This document shows, one piece after another, positions 43,304 through 51,554 of a DNA stretch of 64,000 nt. This DNA is from Betaproteobacteria bacterium UBA1934. Its GTDB lineage: Bacteria > Pseudomonadota > Gammaproteobacteria > Burkholderiales > Rhodocyclaceae. The stretch spans positions 1-64,000 of the forward strand of contig DDFG01000006.1 in the NCBI GenBank assembly GCA_002337055.1, in the 5' to 3' direction. The notes beneath the pieces are model-generated. The model was not told where the DNA came from. It did not search any database and was given only the letters and a program-made list of their open reading frames with translations. The first letter of the stretch is position 1. Each line of letters opens with the position of its first letter. The position numbers and the translations under genes were made by a program.

Positions 43304-44527
43304 TCAGATCGACAGCAGATTGACGCCAGCAGCACCGACTGCCAGATATCCGTAGTTGCTGTTGGTTACGGCTTTGAGCTTGGCTGTCGTCCCCGAGACT
43401 TGCGCCTGCCAGACAGTACCGCTGGTACTGGTATAAATGACGCCATTGTCGCCGACCGCGACAAATTGGCTAAGGTGGGTCAGGCTGTTCAAGCCGGCGG
43501 GGAGGCCCGCGGTCGTGACGTTGGTCCACGTCGCGGCATCGGTGCTGGTCAGCAGGACACCATTGGCACCGATGGAGACGTAGGCTTCCGTGCTGGTCGA
43601 GGCACTAACCCCATAGGCGATACCCTTCAGGTCGGCGGTCGTGCCGGAGCTGACAGCCGTCCAAGTAATGCCGTCGGCGCTGGTTAGCAGAGTGCCCGAC
43701 TTTCCGGTGGCAATCCATTTGGCGTTGCCATAGGTTACCGCCAGGAGATCATTGGTGGTTACGGCGGTGGCAGTGGTCCATGTTGTGCCGGTCGTGCTGT
43801 ATAGGATGGTACCGCTGGCTCCCACCGCGACATACATCGAACTACCGTTGGATGCGAGGGCATTGATCGTATTCGTGGTGCCGCTCGTTTGCTGCGCCCA
43901 GGTGGTGCCATCCGTGCTGTAAAGCAGCGTGCCGCTAGCGCCGCCAGCGACGTAATTCGCACCGATCGAGGTGACGCCGTTGAGATTGGCGGTGGTCGGG
44001 ATGCTCGCCAGGATCGTCCAGGTTTTGGTGTCCGGGCTGGTGGCGATCTTTCCGCCATCGCCAACGGCGACAAATAGTGCACTGGTGAGGCCATAGGTTG
44101 CGGCGTTGGCATCCCAGTCGGCAATTGTGCTACCCCTAGTCCACGTGGTGCCGGCGGCGCGCGGAATCGATGTGACCGTAGGCGAAGCTACGCCAGCCGG
44201 TCCGTTGTCTACGCGCCCGGTCATCACAAAACCATAGGTGGTGGCGTTGGTCAGCCCGTAGATGACGAGCGGCGAATGCACTTCGAACATCGGCACGCTA
44301 CCGCTGATATTTGTCCAGTTGTCCACCGTGATCGACGGGGTTGCCGCGTAGTAGAGGGCATATTGGACGTTGGGTTGCATGGTCCAGGTCAGCGTGACGC
44401 GACCGTCGCCCGGTGTGGCGGTCAGGTCGGATGGGGGTGCGGCGGAATGGCCGCCGCCACCGCAGCCTGACAGGGTCAGCAGAAAGCCAAGAAGGAACAG
44501 GAAATGTTTGGGCAGATTCATCGTCAT
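43304..44527 (-). CDS. Lipoprotein with Fn3 domain and seven-repeat beta-propeller
   Basis: 407 residues. A lipoprotein signal ends in the lipobox LSGC with acylated Cys at about residue 22, followed by a Gly-rich spacer. Residues about 32-125 look like a fibronectin type III domain (PSDLTATPGDGRVTLTW...). The remainder has seven copies of a roughly 40-residue unit of the form [FY]VAVGxxGxIxxSTxGTTW. The last copy lacks the final TW strand, while TTWTRGS before the first copy could supply it, as in Velcro closure of a seven-bladed propeller. No catalytic residues were recognised. Its place in a flagellar region suggests a surface role, but this is unproven. Confidence 0.8.
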   Translation of the reverse strand: MTMNLPKHFLFLLGFLLTLSGCGGGGHSAAPPSDLTATPGDGRVTLTWTMQPNVQYALYYAATPSITVDNWTNISGSVPMFEVHSPLVIYGLTNATTYGFVMTGRVDNGPAGVASPTVTSIPRAAGTTWTRGSTIADWDANAATYGLTSALFVAVGDGGKIATSPDTKTWTILASIPTTANLNGVTSIGANYVAGGASGTLLYSTDGTTWAQQTSGTTNTINALASNGSSMYVAVGASGTILYSTTGTTWTTATAVTTNDLLAVTYGNAKWIATGKSGTLLTSADGITWTAVSSGTTADLKGIAYGVSASTSTEAYVSIGANGVLLTSTDAATWTNVTTAGLPAGLNSLTHLSQFVAVGDNGVIYTSTSGTVWQAQVSGTTAKLKAVTNSNYGYLAVGAAGVNLLSI

Positions 44528-44662
44528 GTGTCCCGCAATGGAGTGACGCCCGGCTGTGCCGATAGGCTCGCCGTGACCGGAGCGACGTGTGGTGAGAGGC
44601 GGCTATCGTAGCACAGGCGGCAAGGCGTCCGGGCGCGAAATTGTTACGGGCGGCGCTTCCGC

Positions 44663-45466
44663 CTAATCGAGACCAGAAAGTCTCGCCTTGCGTTCGCGCT
44701 CAATGCGAGTGATGTAACGCTGGATCATGCTCAGGCGACTACCCGGCAGGTCGACGAACTCGCAGCCGATGCGCAACTGCGGTTGACCGTTGCGCATCGA
44801 AAATGTACGTGAATTGCGTACAACGAGATTGACCTGGATGGTGCCCTCTTCAGGGATATCCATTCGGCACCGGTGGAGCGTTTTGCCAACGGTGACCAGC
44901 GATTCGGCCTCAATCGGCGCGAGCATTCCGACTCCGCCGCCGCTGATGTCCAACAGAGGCAGGTTGAGGCCGATTTCGGTTCCGTCCTCGCGGCTGGCCT
45001 TGCCGTGACAGATAATGGGGTTGCCCTGCGGTGTATCCAGACGGAAATACTCCCGCCGTTGCAGCCGCAACAGGGAACGGGGCATTTTGGTAGCAAAGAC
45101 TTCGCGGCCCTCGTGCTGAAAGGGTTTGATGCCAGCCAGCGAAAACTGGATCTTGATCTTGTCGACATTCGCGGTGCACAGCAATTGATCTGCGCTCAAG
45201 GCCCAGCGATTGATTTCTTCATCACCGCCTCGGTCAATGATCAGTTGGTCGTTGCGTTCGTCAATATCGATCAGCGCAGTGAGAAAAAAGTGTTTGCCGT
45301 GATCGAAATAGATGGTCGCCATGCTGCCCTTCTTCTGCATGGCGCGCAGCACAAAGACGATTTCCGTCCGCGAATAGAGCATATAACGGCCGTAAGTGTC
45401 GGCGTTTTCCAACTCGAATTCGGGCGGATCGAAAGGGCCGCCGGGCGCGGCATCAGCAGGCATCAT
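44663..45466 (-). CDS. ycgR: YcgR-type PilZ flagellar brake
   Basis: Cyclic-di-GMP receptor that slows or biases the motor. An N-terminal YcgR domain (about 20-130) precedes a PilZ domain with both ligand motifs: RxxxR at Arg138-Arg142 (RREYFR) and DxSxxG at Asp173-Gly178 (DISGGG). 267 residues. Two adjacent ATG codons (45466, 45463) could start it and neither has a clear ribosome site. It would connect c-di-GMP to FliG/MotA encoded elsewhere in the window. Confidence 0.93.
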   Translation of the reverse strand: MMPADAAPGGPFDPPEFELENADTYGRYMLYSRTEIVFVLRAMQKKGSMATIYFDHGKHFFLTALIDIDERNDQLIIDRGGDEEINRWALSADQLLCTANVDKIKIQFSLAGIKPFQHEGREVFATKMPRSLLRLQRREYFRLDTPQGNPIICHGKASREDGTEIGLNLPLLDISGGGVGMLAPIEAESLVTVGKTLHRCRMDIPEEGTIQVNLVVRNSRTFSMRNGQPQLRIGCEFVDLPGSRLSMIQRYITRIERERKARLSGLD

Positions 45467-45520
45467 GGATGAGCAACGAAATGGGCTGCGGTGAGTTTAG
45501 CGCAAAAGAGCGCGTCGCCG

Positions 45521-45811
45521 CTACGATCCGGAGCCGCCATCGCGGCCTTGCTCGACACGATACAACCAGGCTAGCAGTTCGGCGACAGCGATATAGAGCT
45601 GCGGCGGGATGTGCTGATCGATATCGACCTGCGTCAGCAAGGCAACCAGTTCGGGCGATTCATGGACGTAGACGCCGTGTTCGTGTGCCCTGTTGATGAT
45701 TTCGTCTGCAATCAGACCGCGCCCCTTGGCGACGACCCTGGGCGCGGCATCACTTTGCCGGTAGGCCAGCGCGACGGCTTCACGGCGCGGGTCAGAGGGT
45801 GGTTTCGTCAC
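45521..45811 (-). CDS. Stand-alone FlhB C-terminal domain protein (FhlB/FlhX type)
   Basis: 96 residues that align with the part of FlhB downstream of its self-cleavage site: VALAYRQSDAAPRVVAKGRG parallels VALAYKTGMKAPKVLAKGMG, and IAVAELLAWLYRVEQ parallels TAVAEVLAYVYQLAQ. The NPTH motif is absent (DPRRE in its place), so the protein resembles the already cleaved fragment. The GTG start at 45811 is inferred because the upstream frame reads through the overlapping FliK-like gene. Such proteins can replace the FlhB fragment in other bacteria; role here is inference. Confidence 0.82.
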   Translation of the reverse strand: MTKPPSDPRREAVALAYRQSDAAPRVVAKGRGLIADEIINRAHEHGVYVHESPELVALLTQVDIDQHIPPQLYIAVAELLAWLYRVEQGRDGGSGS

Positions 45812-47015
45812 GACGAAGCGTCCAGTGCGAGAGGACCAGGCCGGCCGCTTCCAGTTGATTACGCAACTCGGATGCTGCCGCACTGAGACTAATATGCCCG
45901 CTTTCGCTCCGCGCGACCAGTTCGATATCGACGGATTGCGCATTCGCCAGGCGTATGCGAGCTTCGATGCCGCCGAGATTGGGCAGGTCGAGTTGCAGGC
46001 GCGTTTGCCAGCGTTCCGGGGCATCGTCTTCGCCACGCGGACGACGGGGGTCGTCCTCCTGAATCTCCCACCGCATGTTTTGACCGGGCCAGACTTGCCC
46101 CTGCCAGGAAAAATTCTGACTGGCCAAGGCATCGAGTTGTTGCTGGACCAACGGTGTCAGATCTCGATGCACCACGTTTTCCGCAGGTACGTTGGCGGTT
46201 ATGGGGCGATCCGGCAAGGTTGTCGTGGTACGTTCGATTTGCGATCCCGCCACCAAACCAGTTGAATTCGTCGATGTGGCCGCTGAGTGATCAAGTGTCG
46301 ATGACGAGGTCATTGGTGGGGATGCCGGCAATGATGTGTTGGGGCGTGACAACGAAAGCGGTGCAGCGACATTGTCCTGGAGCAGGCGCGCATGCATCTC
46401 CGGATTTTGGAGTGCCGGCGAGAGCCTGCCCTGCGGTTGTTGAAGCAAGACGGTGGCCGACAGTTTTCCTTCAACCCAACGTGCCTGCTGGGCTTCGTAA
46501 AACATGCCGCTTTTTCCAACTGCTTCGCGCAAGATGGGCACCAGTTCGAGGGCTTTTGACGGCATTTTATCGACCAGCGGTTGATTCGAGTTCAGAGGGG
46601 CAGGGGGCGCCTTCTTGCCGTCGGCATCTACGCCTGCGAGCAGATCGCCGATCAGACGCCCGGTTTGGCTGAAACGGGTGGCAACCGATTGCGCGGCGGG
46701 CTCTTCGGAGGTTTGGCCGCCGCGCTTGCCGACGAAGGCAAGTGTCAGCTTGCCGTCGGATTCGACCACTTCCAGTTCGAGCGAATCGCCCGGCTTGGCC
46801 GAAAACGGCAGCGCGAGAGTGACGTCGCGTTGAGCGATGATTGCGCGGTAGGCGCCATTCGGGAGCAGGGCCTGAATCTCGGCCATCAGTCGCTGCCCCG
46901 GAACCAGTTCCGAGAGCACATCGGCAAGCTGCCGAATCGGTGTGGTTGCCTGAGGAGGTGCCGGCTGATCCGGCGTGATTAGGCGCAGACGGCTGGCGAC
47001 ATCGGCGGGAATCAT
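45792..47015 (-). CDS. Second FliK-like hook-length control protein
   Basis: 407 residues with an N-terminal beta-rich region (SELVPGQRLMAEIQALLPNG; LEVVESDGKLTLAFVG), a Ser/Thr/Pro-rich middle (about 195-275) and a C-terminal FliK-type domain. The conserved signature there is WQTRLQLDLPNLGGIEARIR followed by SAAASELRNQLEAAGLVLSH. It differs clearly from the FliK at 33093-34220. It overlaps the FlhB-C gene by 20 bases, pairing a ruler-like and a switch-like protein. May act in late substrate switching or may be a divergent duplicate. Confidence 0.82.
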   Translation of the reverse strand: MIPADVASRLRLITPDQPAPPQATTPIRQLADVLSELVPGQRLMAEIQALLPNGAYRAIIAQRDVTLALPFSAKPGDSLELEVVESDGKLTLAFVGKRGGQTSEEPAAQSVATRFSQTGRLIGDLLAGVDADGKKAPPAPLNSNQPLVDKMPSKALELVPILREAVGKSGMFYEAQQARWVEGKLSATVLLQQPQGRLSPALQNPEMHARLLQDNVAAPLSLSRPNTSLPASPPMTSSSTLDHSAATSTNSTGLVAGSQIERTTTTLPDRPITANVPAENVVHRDLTPLVQQQLDALASQNFSWQGQVWPGQNMRWEIQEDDPRRPRGEDDAPERWQTRLQLDLPNLGGIEARIRLANAQSVDIELVARSESGHISLSAAASELRNQLEAAGLVLSHWTLRRDETTL

Positions 47016-47048
47016 GACGGCATTTCCAGAAACCGTCCGCGGCGCCTG

Positions 47049-47345
47049 TTAGCGCGGCAACGTGCCAAAGGCGCGCAGCATCGGTCTGACATCCTCTTGC
47101 CACGCATTGATTTCGCTCATCACTTCCTGACGCTTGGCAAGGATCTCCAATAACAGGGTCTTCTCGCGGGCTTGCGCATCAGAGCCAGGTGGCGTTGGAG
47201 GGCGCTGCGACATCAGGGTCGCACAACGCTGCTCAAGCTCGGCTACGGATTCCCAGTCGAGTTTGTGCGATGCCTCAAGCATTTCGTTGTGAAGCGCAAG
47301 CAACTGCTCGTAAAACGCGAAATCGGGCGAGCCGGAGGCGGCCAT
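47049..47345 (-). CDS. fliT: FliT-like flagellar chaperone
   Basis: 98-residue helical protein similar in size and charge to FliT, the export chaperone of the filament cap FliD. Contains YEQLLALHNEMLEASHKLDW and a second helix pair around LLLEILAKRQEVMSEINAW. The family is weakly conserved, so the call leans on position: it directly follows fliS (two bases) and lies downstream of fliD. Confidence 0.8.
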   Translation of the reverse strand: MAASGSPDFAFYEQLLALHNEMLEASHKLDWESVAELEQRCATLMSQRPPTPPGSDAQAREKTLLLEILAKRQEVMSEINAWQEDVRPMLRAFGTLPR

Positions 47346-47347
47346 TG

Positions 47348-47767
47348 TTAGGGCTGCGTTTCGTTTGGCGCGTCGAGCGACTTCTTGATTTCGACCCAGG
47401 CCGAGCGGATATCGCCCAGTAGTCCGGCGACCTCGTCCAGTGCTGCCACCTGATTCTTCAGGTTGGCGTGAACCAGTCGCCTGACCATGTAATCGTACAG
47501 CGCGGCGAGATTTTGCGCGATTTCACCGCCAGCTTCGAGATCCAGGCTCACTTTGAGCCCGTTGGAGACAATGTCGATGGCCTTGGAAATGGCCAACCCC
47601 TTGGCTTCTAGATTGTTCTCGAGCATTCGCTGCCGGGCGACCGAAATGGCCGAGATCGCGCCATCGTACAACATGACGATTAGTTGGTGCGGGCTGGCGG
47701 TGTCGACCGACACATCCGTTTCAATTTTTTGGTATGCGGCAAGCGGGTTGGTGGTTTGTCCAAACAT
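47348..47767 (-). CDS. fliS: FliS, flagellin export chaperone
   Basis: Binds the C terminus of newly made flagellin and prevents premature polymerisation. The 139-residue sequence shows the family core TASPHQLIVMLYDGAISAI and LNVSLD-type region (GLKVSLDLEAGGEIAQNLAA), followed by LYDYMVRRLVHANLKN. Serves the four flagellins at 49614-53390. Located between fliD and fliT. Confidence 0.95.
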   Translation of the reverse strand: MFGQTTNPLAAYQKIETDVSVDTASPHQLIVMLYDGAISAISVARQRMLENNLEAKGLAISKAIDIVSNGLKVSLDLEAGGEIAQNLAALYDYMVRRLVHANLKNQVAALDEVAGLLGDIRSAWVEIKKSLDAPNETQP

Positions 47768-47786
47768 TCGGAGCGATCAGTGCGGG

Positions 47787-49133
47787 TTAGAGTTTGGCGA
47801 TTTGCTGCGTGAGGTAGCTACTGAGCGAATTCATTTTGCCGACCAGCGCGTCAAGCGCGGAATACTGGCGAGTATAGTTTGCCTGAATTCGGGTCATTCT
47901 GTCCTCGAGCTTGAGTTTTTGCTCGGACATGGCATTGATGCTGTTGGACAGGCTGGTTACGCGGGAGCTGACCACGCCGTTGGTGTTGGTCATCGATGTG
48001 GCGACATCGGCGATGGCCTTGCCGAACCCGCCCAGAACACTTTGCAAGTCGGTGAAATGGTTGTCGATGGCGGATTGCAGTTTGGTCGAGTCGACCGACA
48101 TCGAGCCATCGGCCTGAATCGAGATGCCGACTTCCGCCAGGGTTGAATATAGACCGGTGACACCGGCAGGTGTCGACGACAGGGTTGAGCGCAGGCGCGA
48201 CATCATCAGCGAAGTAGTGCCATCACCAGTCAGCAGACTGCCAGTTTTGGTCGAAGCATCGTAGGCGGTCAGGTTCTTGACCGTGCTGGCCAGGGCGGAA
48301 TAGGCAGACGCGAAATTGGTTGCCGCTGTCGTTACCGCGCTGCTGTCGCGGGCGATGGTCAGCGTGGCGCTGCTGTTGGCTTTCGACAGTGTGAACGAGA
48401 CCCCGGTGATCACCGTCGAGATCGTATTGCTCGCAGACGAAATGGCAATGCCGTTAACCGTAAGATTCGCGTCGAGTGCCGCGTTTCCCTGCGTCATGCC
48501 CTGAAGGCCCACGGTCGGATAGGCGAGATCGTTAAGACCTGTGCCGCCGGAGGGTGTGGTGCCGACGGTGATCTTGTTGGCGAGGCCGGTACTCTTGGCG
48601 GTGAGCGCGAGCCGTGCGCCATTTGAATCTGTGATGATGCTGGCGGTGACCGAGGTGTTGTTGGTGGATGCGTTAATCGCGTCGCGAATGCCGGCCAGGG
48701 TGTCGTTAGTAGAATCGATGGTCAGCGAAAAACTGTTGCTGCCCGAGGTGATTTGAAGAGTGCCGTCGCCGACAACATCGGTCGAGGTGCCGTACGCTTT
48801 CGAAGCTAGCGTGTGGGCTTGCGCCAGATTGGTGGTCTGGATGTTGTAGATGCCCGCGCTGGAGGAGCTCGTCGCGCTCGCCGTGCCAAAGGCGGTATCC
48901 GAAAAGGTGCTCGCGTAAGCGTTGATCTTGCTGGGTGTGTTGAGCGCGGTTGCCGCCGTCTTCAGTTTGTCGAGTGCGCTGGTCAGCGTCCCATAGGCCG
49001 ATATTTTGGATTGGACGCTTTTAGCCTTGGTGGCGAGGGCGGTCAGGGGCTGGCGTTCGACCGCCATCAACTGGTTAACCAGCGAAGCGACATCCAATCC
49101 GCTGCCGATTCCGGCAGATGAAATAGTTGCCAT
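47787..49133 (-). CDS. fliD: FliD, filament cap protein
   Basis: Pentameric cap at the tip of the filament that guides flagellin polymerisation. Start motif SSAGIGSGLDVASLVNQLMA (about 5-24) and C-terminal coiled region (QKLKLEDRMTRIQANYTRQY, LDALVGKMNSLSSYLTQQ) are diagnostic. The central Thr/Ser/Ala-rich region is variable. 448 residues. GGGGG upstream acts as ribosome site. Follows flaG by 20 bases. Confidence 0.96.
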   Translation of the reverse strand: MATISSAGIGSGLDVASLVNQLMAVERQPLTALATKAKSVQSKISAYGTLTSALDKLKTAATALNTPSKINAYASTFSDTAFGTASATSSSSAGIYNIQTTNLAQAHTLASKAYGTSTDVVGDGTLQITSGSNSFSLTIDSTNDTLAGIRDAINASTNNTSVTASIITDSNGARLALTAKSTGLANKITVGTTPSGGTGLNDLAYPTVGLQGMTQGNAALDANLTVNGIAISSASNTISTVITGVSFTLSKANSSATLTIARDSSAVTTAATNFASAYSALASTVKNLTAYDASTKTGSLLTGDGTTSLMMSRLRSTLSSTPAGVTGLYSTLAEVGISIQADGSMSVDSTKLQSAIDNHFTDLQSVLGGFGKAIADVATSMTNTNGVVSSRVTSLSNSINAMSEQKLKLEDRMTRIQANYTRQYSALDALVGKMNSLSSYLTQQIAKL

Positions 49134-49153
49134 GACAAGCCCCCTTTACACAA

Positions 49154-49537
49154 TCAGGCGGTTTGACGAATCAGCATGCCTTGCAATTGGTCAAGCGCCT
49201 TGGCGATTTTCAACATTTCTTCGGAAGGGATCTGGCGGATCACTTCCTTGGATGAACGGTCGACCACCTTGATGATACGAATTCCAGTGTCGTCATCCAG
49301 CTTGAATTCTACATCTGTGGCCTTTGCCTGAACGAACTCGTTAACGCTCTTGAGCGCCTTTTCGAGATCGTGCCGCGTCGGCTTTTGCTGTTCTCCAGCG
49401 GCCTGGACGGCAGTAGGATTCTCAAGCACATCTTGTGCCACTGCGCCGGTGTGACCGGGTGCCGGTGTGCGTACGGTACCCTTTTCGCCGGAGTCGACCA
49501 AAGGCGGAATGTAGGTGCCGATGGACTGAATGGCCAT
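49154..49537 (-). CDS. flaG: FlaG-family protein
   Basis: Small protein commonly found between flagellin and fliD genes, thought to influence filament length. The C-terminal FlaG domain (about 55-125) is clear: EKALKSVNEFVQAKATDVEF and GIRIIKVVDRSSKEVIRQIP. The N-terminal third is variable. 127 residues. No separate promoter is visible; transcription probably continues from flagellin 1 through the hairpin at 49564-49590. Confidence 0.92.
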   Translation of the reverse strand: MAIQSIGTYIPPLVDSGEKGTVRTPAPGHTGAVAQDVLENPTAVQAAGEQQKPTRHDLEKALKSVNEFVQAKATDVEFKLDDDTGIRIIKVVDRSSKEVIRQIPSEEMLKIAKALDQLQGMLIRQTA

Positions 49538-49563
49538 GGCGAACTCCTTTCTGTCGTGACAAC

Positions 49564-49590
49564 GGGTGTGAGCCGTTGTGGCTCACACCC
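49564..49590 (-). terminator. Hairpin without T-run between flagellin 1 and flaG
   Basis: Perfect 11-bp stem GGGTGTGAGCC/GGCTCACACCC with a five-base loop, about 25 bases past the flagellin 1 stop. There is no T-tract after it on the minus strand, so it probably attenuates transcription or protects the flagellin mRNA 3' end while allowing some flaG-fliD-fliS expression. Confidence 0.55.
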
Positions 49591-49613
49591 ATTCATCCGG
49601 AACGGTTTGCCGG

Positions 49614-50465
49614 TTAGCGCAGCAGGGACAGCACGTTGTTGGGCAGGGCGTTGGCTTGGGCCAGCATGGCGGTACCGGCTTGCTGGAGGATCTGGCCGCG
49701 GGTGAGGTTGGCGGTTTCGGAAGCGAAGTCAGCGTCCATGATGCGACTCTTGGCGGCAGACTGGTTTTCGACATAGACCTGCAAGCTGGAGACGATCGCG
49801 TCGAAACGGTTCTGCACGGCACCCCACTTGGCGCGGGCGGTGGTGACTTGGCCAATGCCGGAGTCGATGAAACCGAGTGCGCACTGGGCCGTCGATTGCG
49901 AAGAGATATCGATGATCGACGAATCGTTGTAGTTGCTCAGACCGCCAGTGAAGGAACCGCCGGAGACGGTCAGGACGTTGGCGCCGGAGGCGTTGGCACC
50001 GATCTGGAAGTCGAACTGCGAACCAGCCTTGGCGACCGTGGCACCCGTATCAAGCAGAGAAATGCCGTTGAACGAGGCGCCGGATTGCACGCGCAGGATT
50101 TCAGCTTGCATCTGGGCGAATTCGGTTTGCAGATTGGCGCGGTCGGTGGAGCCGATGGTGCCGTTGGCGGCCTGAACAGCCAGTTCGCGCATGCGTTGGA
50201 GGCTGTCGCCGATCTTGCCAACGGAGTCTTCCATGGTCTGGGCCAGGGAGATGCCGTCATTGGCGTTGCGGATGGCGACTTGCGAGCCGCGGATCACGGC
50301 GTCCATGCGGGTGGCGACGGCGAGGCCGGCGGCGTCGTCCTTGGCGGAATTTACGCGCAGGCCAGAAGACAGGCGTTGCAGGGAACGGGTCAGTTCGGTT
50401 TGCGAAGTCGTGAGGTTACGCTGCGCGTTTAGGGACGGCAGGTTGGTGTTGATGATTTGTGCCAT
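49614..50465 (-). CDS. fliC: Flagellin 1
   Basis: Filament subunit of 283 residues. D0/D1 helices are intact at both ends (MAQIINTNLPSLNAQRN; GTAMLAQANALPNNVLSLLR), with LQRMRELAVQAANGT in the region recognised by TLR5 in other flagellins. The central variable part is very short, so D2/D3 are essentially absent. It differs from the other three in the segment around 168-186 (VSGGSFTGGLSNYNDSSII). Cys195 in STAQCALG is unusual for a flagellin. Transcribed from the sigma28 site at 50539-50565. Leader and 3' end nearly identical to flagellin 4. Confidence 0.96.
   Translation of the reverse strand: MAQIINTNLPSLNAQRNLTTSQTELTRSLQRLSSGLRVNSAKDDAAGLAVATRMDAVIRGSQVAIRNANDGISLAQTMEDSVGKIGDSLQRMRELAVQAANGTIGSTDRANLQTEFAQMQAEILRVQSGASFNGISLLDTGATVAKAGSQFDFQIGANASGANVLTVSGGSFTGGLSNYNDSSIIDISSQSTAQCALGFIDSGIGQVTTARAKWGAVQNRFDAIVSSLQVYVENQSAAKSRIMDADFASETANLTRGQILQQAGTAMLAQANALPNNVLSLLR
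49616..49796 (-). repeat. 181-bp tract identical to part of flagellin 4
   Basis: The last 60 or so codons of flagellin 1 are identical base for base, synonymous sites included, to 52529-52709 in flagellin 4. Flagellins 2 and 3 differ at many third positions here. Identity ends sharply at 49797 (C versus G). This points to gene conversion between copies 1 and 4. Confidence 0.9.
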
Positions 50466-50538
50466 GAGTCATCTCCTTATAGCGATTGGGCAAGATGCCG
50501 CCGTCTGGCGACACCGAAAATCTTTGCTTCTGATGCAG

Positions 50539-50565
50539 ATATCGGCGTGCGCGCGGAGAACTTTA
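50539..50565 (-). promoter_or_regulatory. Sigma28 (FliA) promoter for flagellin 1
   Basis: Minus-strand TAAA (50565-50562), 15 bases, GCCGATAT (50546-50539): one mismatch from consensus. Gives a leader of about 65 bases ending in AAGGAG before the ATG. Confidence 0.88.
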
Positions 50566-50576
50566 GACAGGTCAAC

Positions 50577-50602
50577 AAAAAAAGGGAGCGATCCTCGCTC
50601 CC
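50577..50602 (-). terminator. Rho-independent terminator after flagellin 2
   Basis: Minus-strand stem GGGAGCGA/TCGCTCCC with a three-base loop followed by seven T residues. It lies 30 bases past the flagellin 2 stop and just upstream of the flagellin 1 promoter, isolating the two transcripts. Confidence 0.92.
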
Positions 50603-50631
50603 CTTGGAAAAAAACCGATCCTGGTCGATTA

Positions 50632-51498
50632 TCAACCGCGCAGCAGCGACAGCACGTTGTTAGGCAAGGCATTTGCCTGCGCCAGCATGGCGGTGCCGGC
50701 TTGCTGGAGGATTTGGCCGCGCGTCAGGTTGGCGGTTTCGGCGGCGAAGTCGGCGTCCATGATGCGGCTCTTGGCAGCGGACTGGTTCTCGACCAGCACT
50801 TGCAGGCTGGAGATCACAGCTTCGAAGCGATTTTGCACGGCACCCCATTTGGCACGCGCAGTCGTCACCTGATTGATGCCGCTATCAATGAAGAACAGGG
50901 CACACTGGGCGGTCGATTGCGACGAAATGTCGATGCCGGTGGCGGTGGTCGAGTCGCCGTAGGTACTGATCGTGCCAGCGGCGAACGAGGCGCCGGAGAC
51001 GGTCAGGACGTTGGCGCCAGAGGCGTTGGCGCCGATTTGGAAGTCGAACTGCGAACCAGCTTTGGCGACGGCGGCTGCGGTGTCGAGTAGCGAAATGCCG
51101 TTGAAGATGGCGCCGGAGACGACACGATTGATTTCCGATTGCATCTGGGCGAATTCCACTTGCAGATTGGCGCGGTCCGTCGAGCCGATGGTGCCGTTCG
51201 CAGCTTGGACGGCCAGTTCGCGCATACGCTGCAAGCTTTCGCCGATCTTGCCGATGGAATCTTCCATGGTCTGGGACAGAGAAATGCCGTCGTTGGCGTT
51301 ACGAATCGCGACCGAAGAGCCTCGCACAATGGAGTCCATGCGGGTGGCGACGGCAAGGCCGGCGGCATCGTCCTTGGCGGAATTGACGCGTAGGCCGGAG
51401 GACAGTCGCTGAAGCGAGCGCGCCAGATCGCCTTGCGAAGTAGTGAGGTTACGCTGCGCGTTCAGCGACGGCAGATTGGTATTGATGATTTGAGGCAT
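50632..51498 (-). CDS. fliC: Flagellin 2
   Basis: Filament subunit of 288 residues starting MPQIINTNLPSLNAQ, with Pro at position 2 where the others have Ala, and one extra Gly at the C terminus (LSLLRG). D0/D1 are intact; the short variable part contains the TATGIDISSQSTAQCAL block shared with copies 3 and 4, including the single cysteine. RBS AGGAGAT. Expression is predicted to be sigma54-dependent from 51536-51551, unlike flagellin 1. Ended by an intrinsic terminator. Confidence 0.96.
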   Translation of the reverse strand: MPQIINTNLPSLNAQRNLTTSQGDLARSLQRLSSGLRVNSAKDDAAGLAVATRMDSIVRGSSVAIRNANDGISLSQTMEDSIGKIGESLQRMRELAVQAANGTIGSTDRANLQVEFAQMQSEINRVVSGAIFNGISLLDTAAAVAKAGSQFDFQIGANASGANVLTVSGASFAAGTISTYGDSTTATGIDISSQSTAQCALFFIDSGINQVTTARAKWGAVQNRFEAVISSLQVLVENQSAAKSRIMDADFAAETANLTRGQILQQAGTAMLAQANALPNNVLSLLRG

Positions 51499-51535
51499 GG
51501 CGGATCTCCTGAAGGATCGGTTGTGCGCGATTTAT

Positions 51536-51551
51536 AGCAACGAATGTGCCA
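51536..51551 (-). promoter_or_regulatory. Sigma54 promoter for flagellin 2
   Basis: Minus-strand TGGCAC-ATTCG-TTGCT matches the sigma54 consensus at every conserved base, with GG-N10-GC spacing. It occupies the 56-base gap behind flagellin 3, just after that gene's stop, and predicts a start near 51525. Confidence 0.92.
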
Positions 51552-51554
51552 TTT

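Noticed and set aside
45812..46132. A 203-residue version of the FlhB-C protein
   Set aside because: The extra 107 residues are the out-of-frame shadow of the FliK-like gene; similarity to FlhB begins only after the GTG at 45811.
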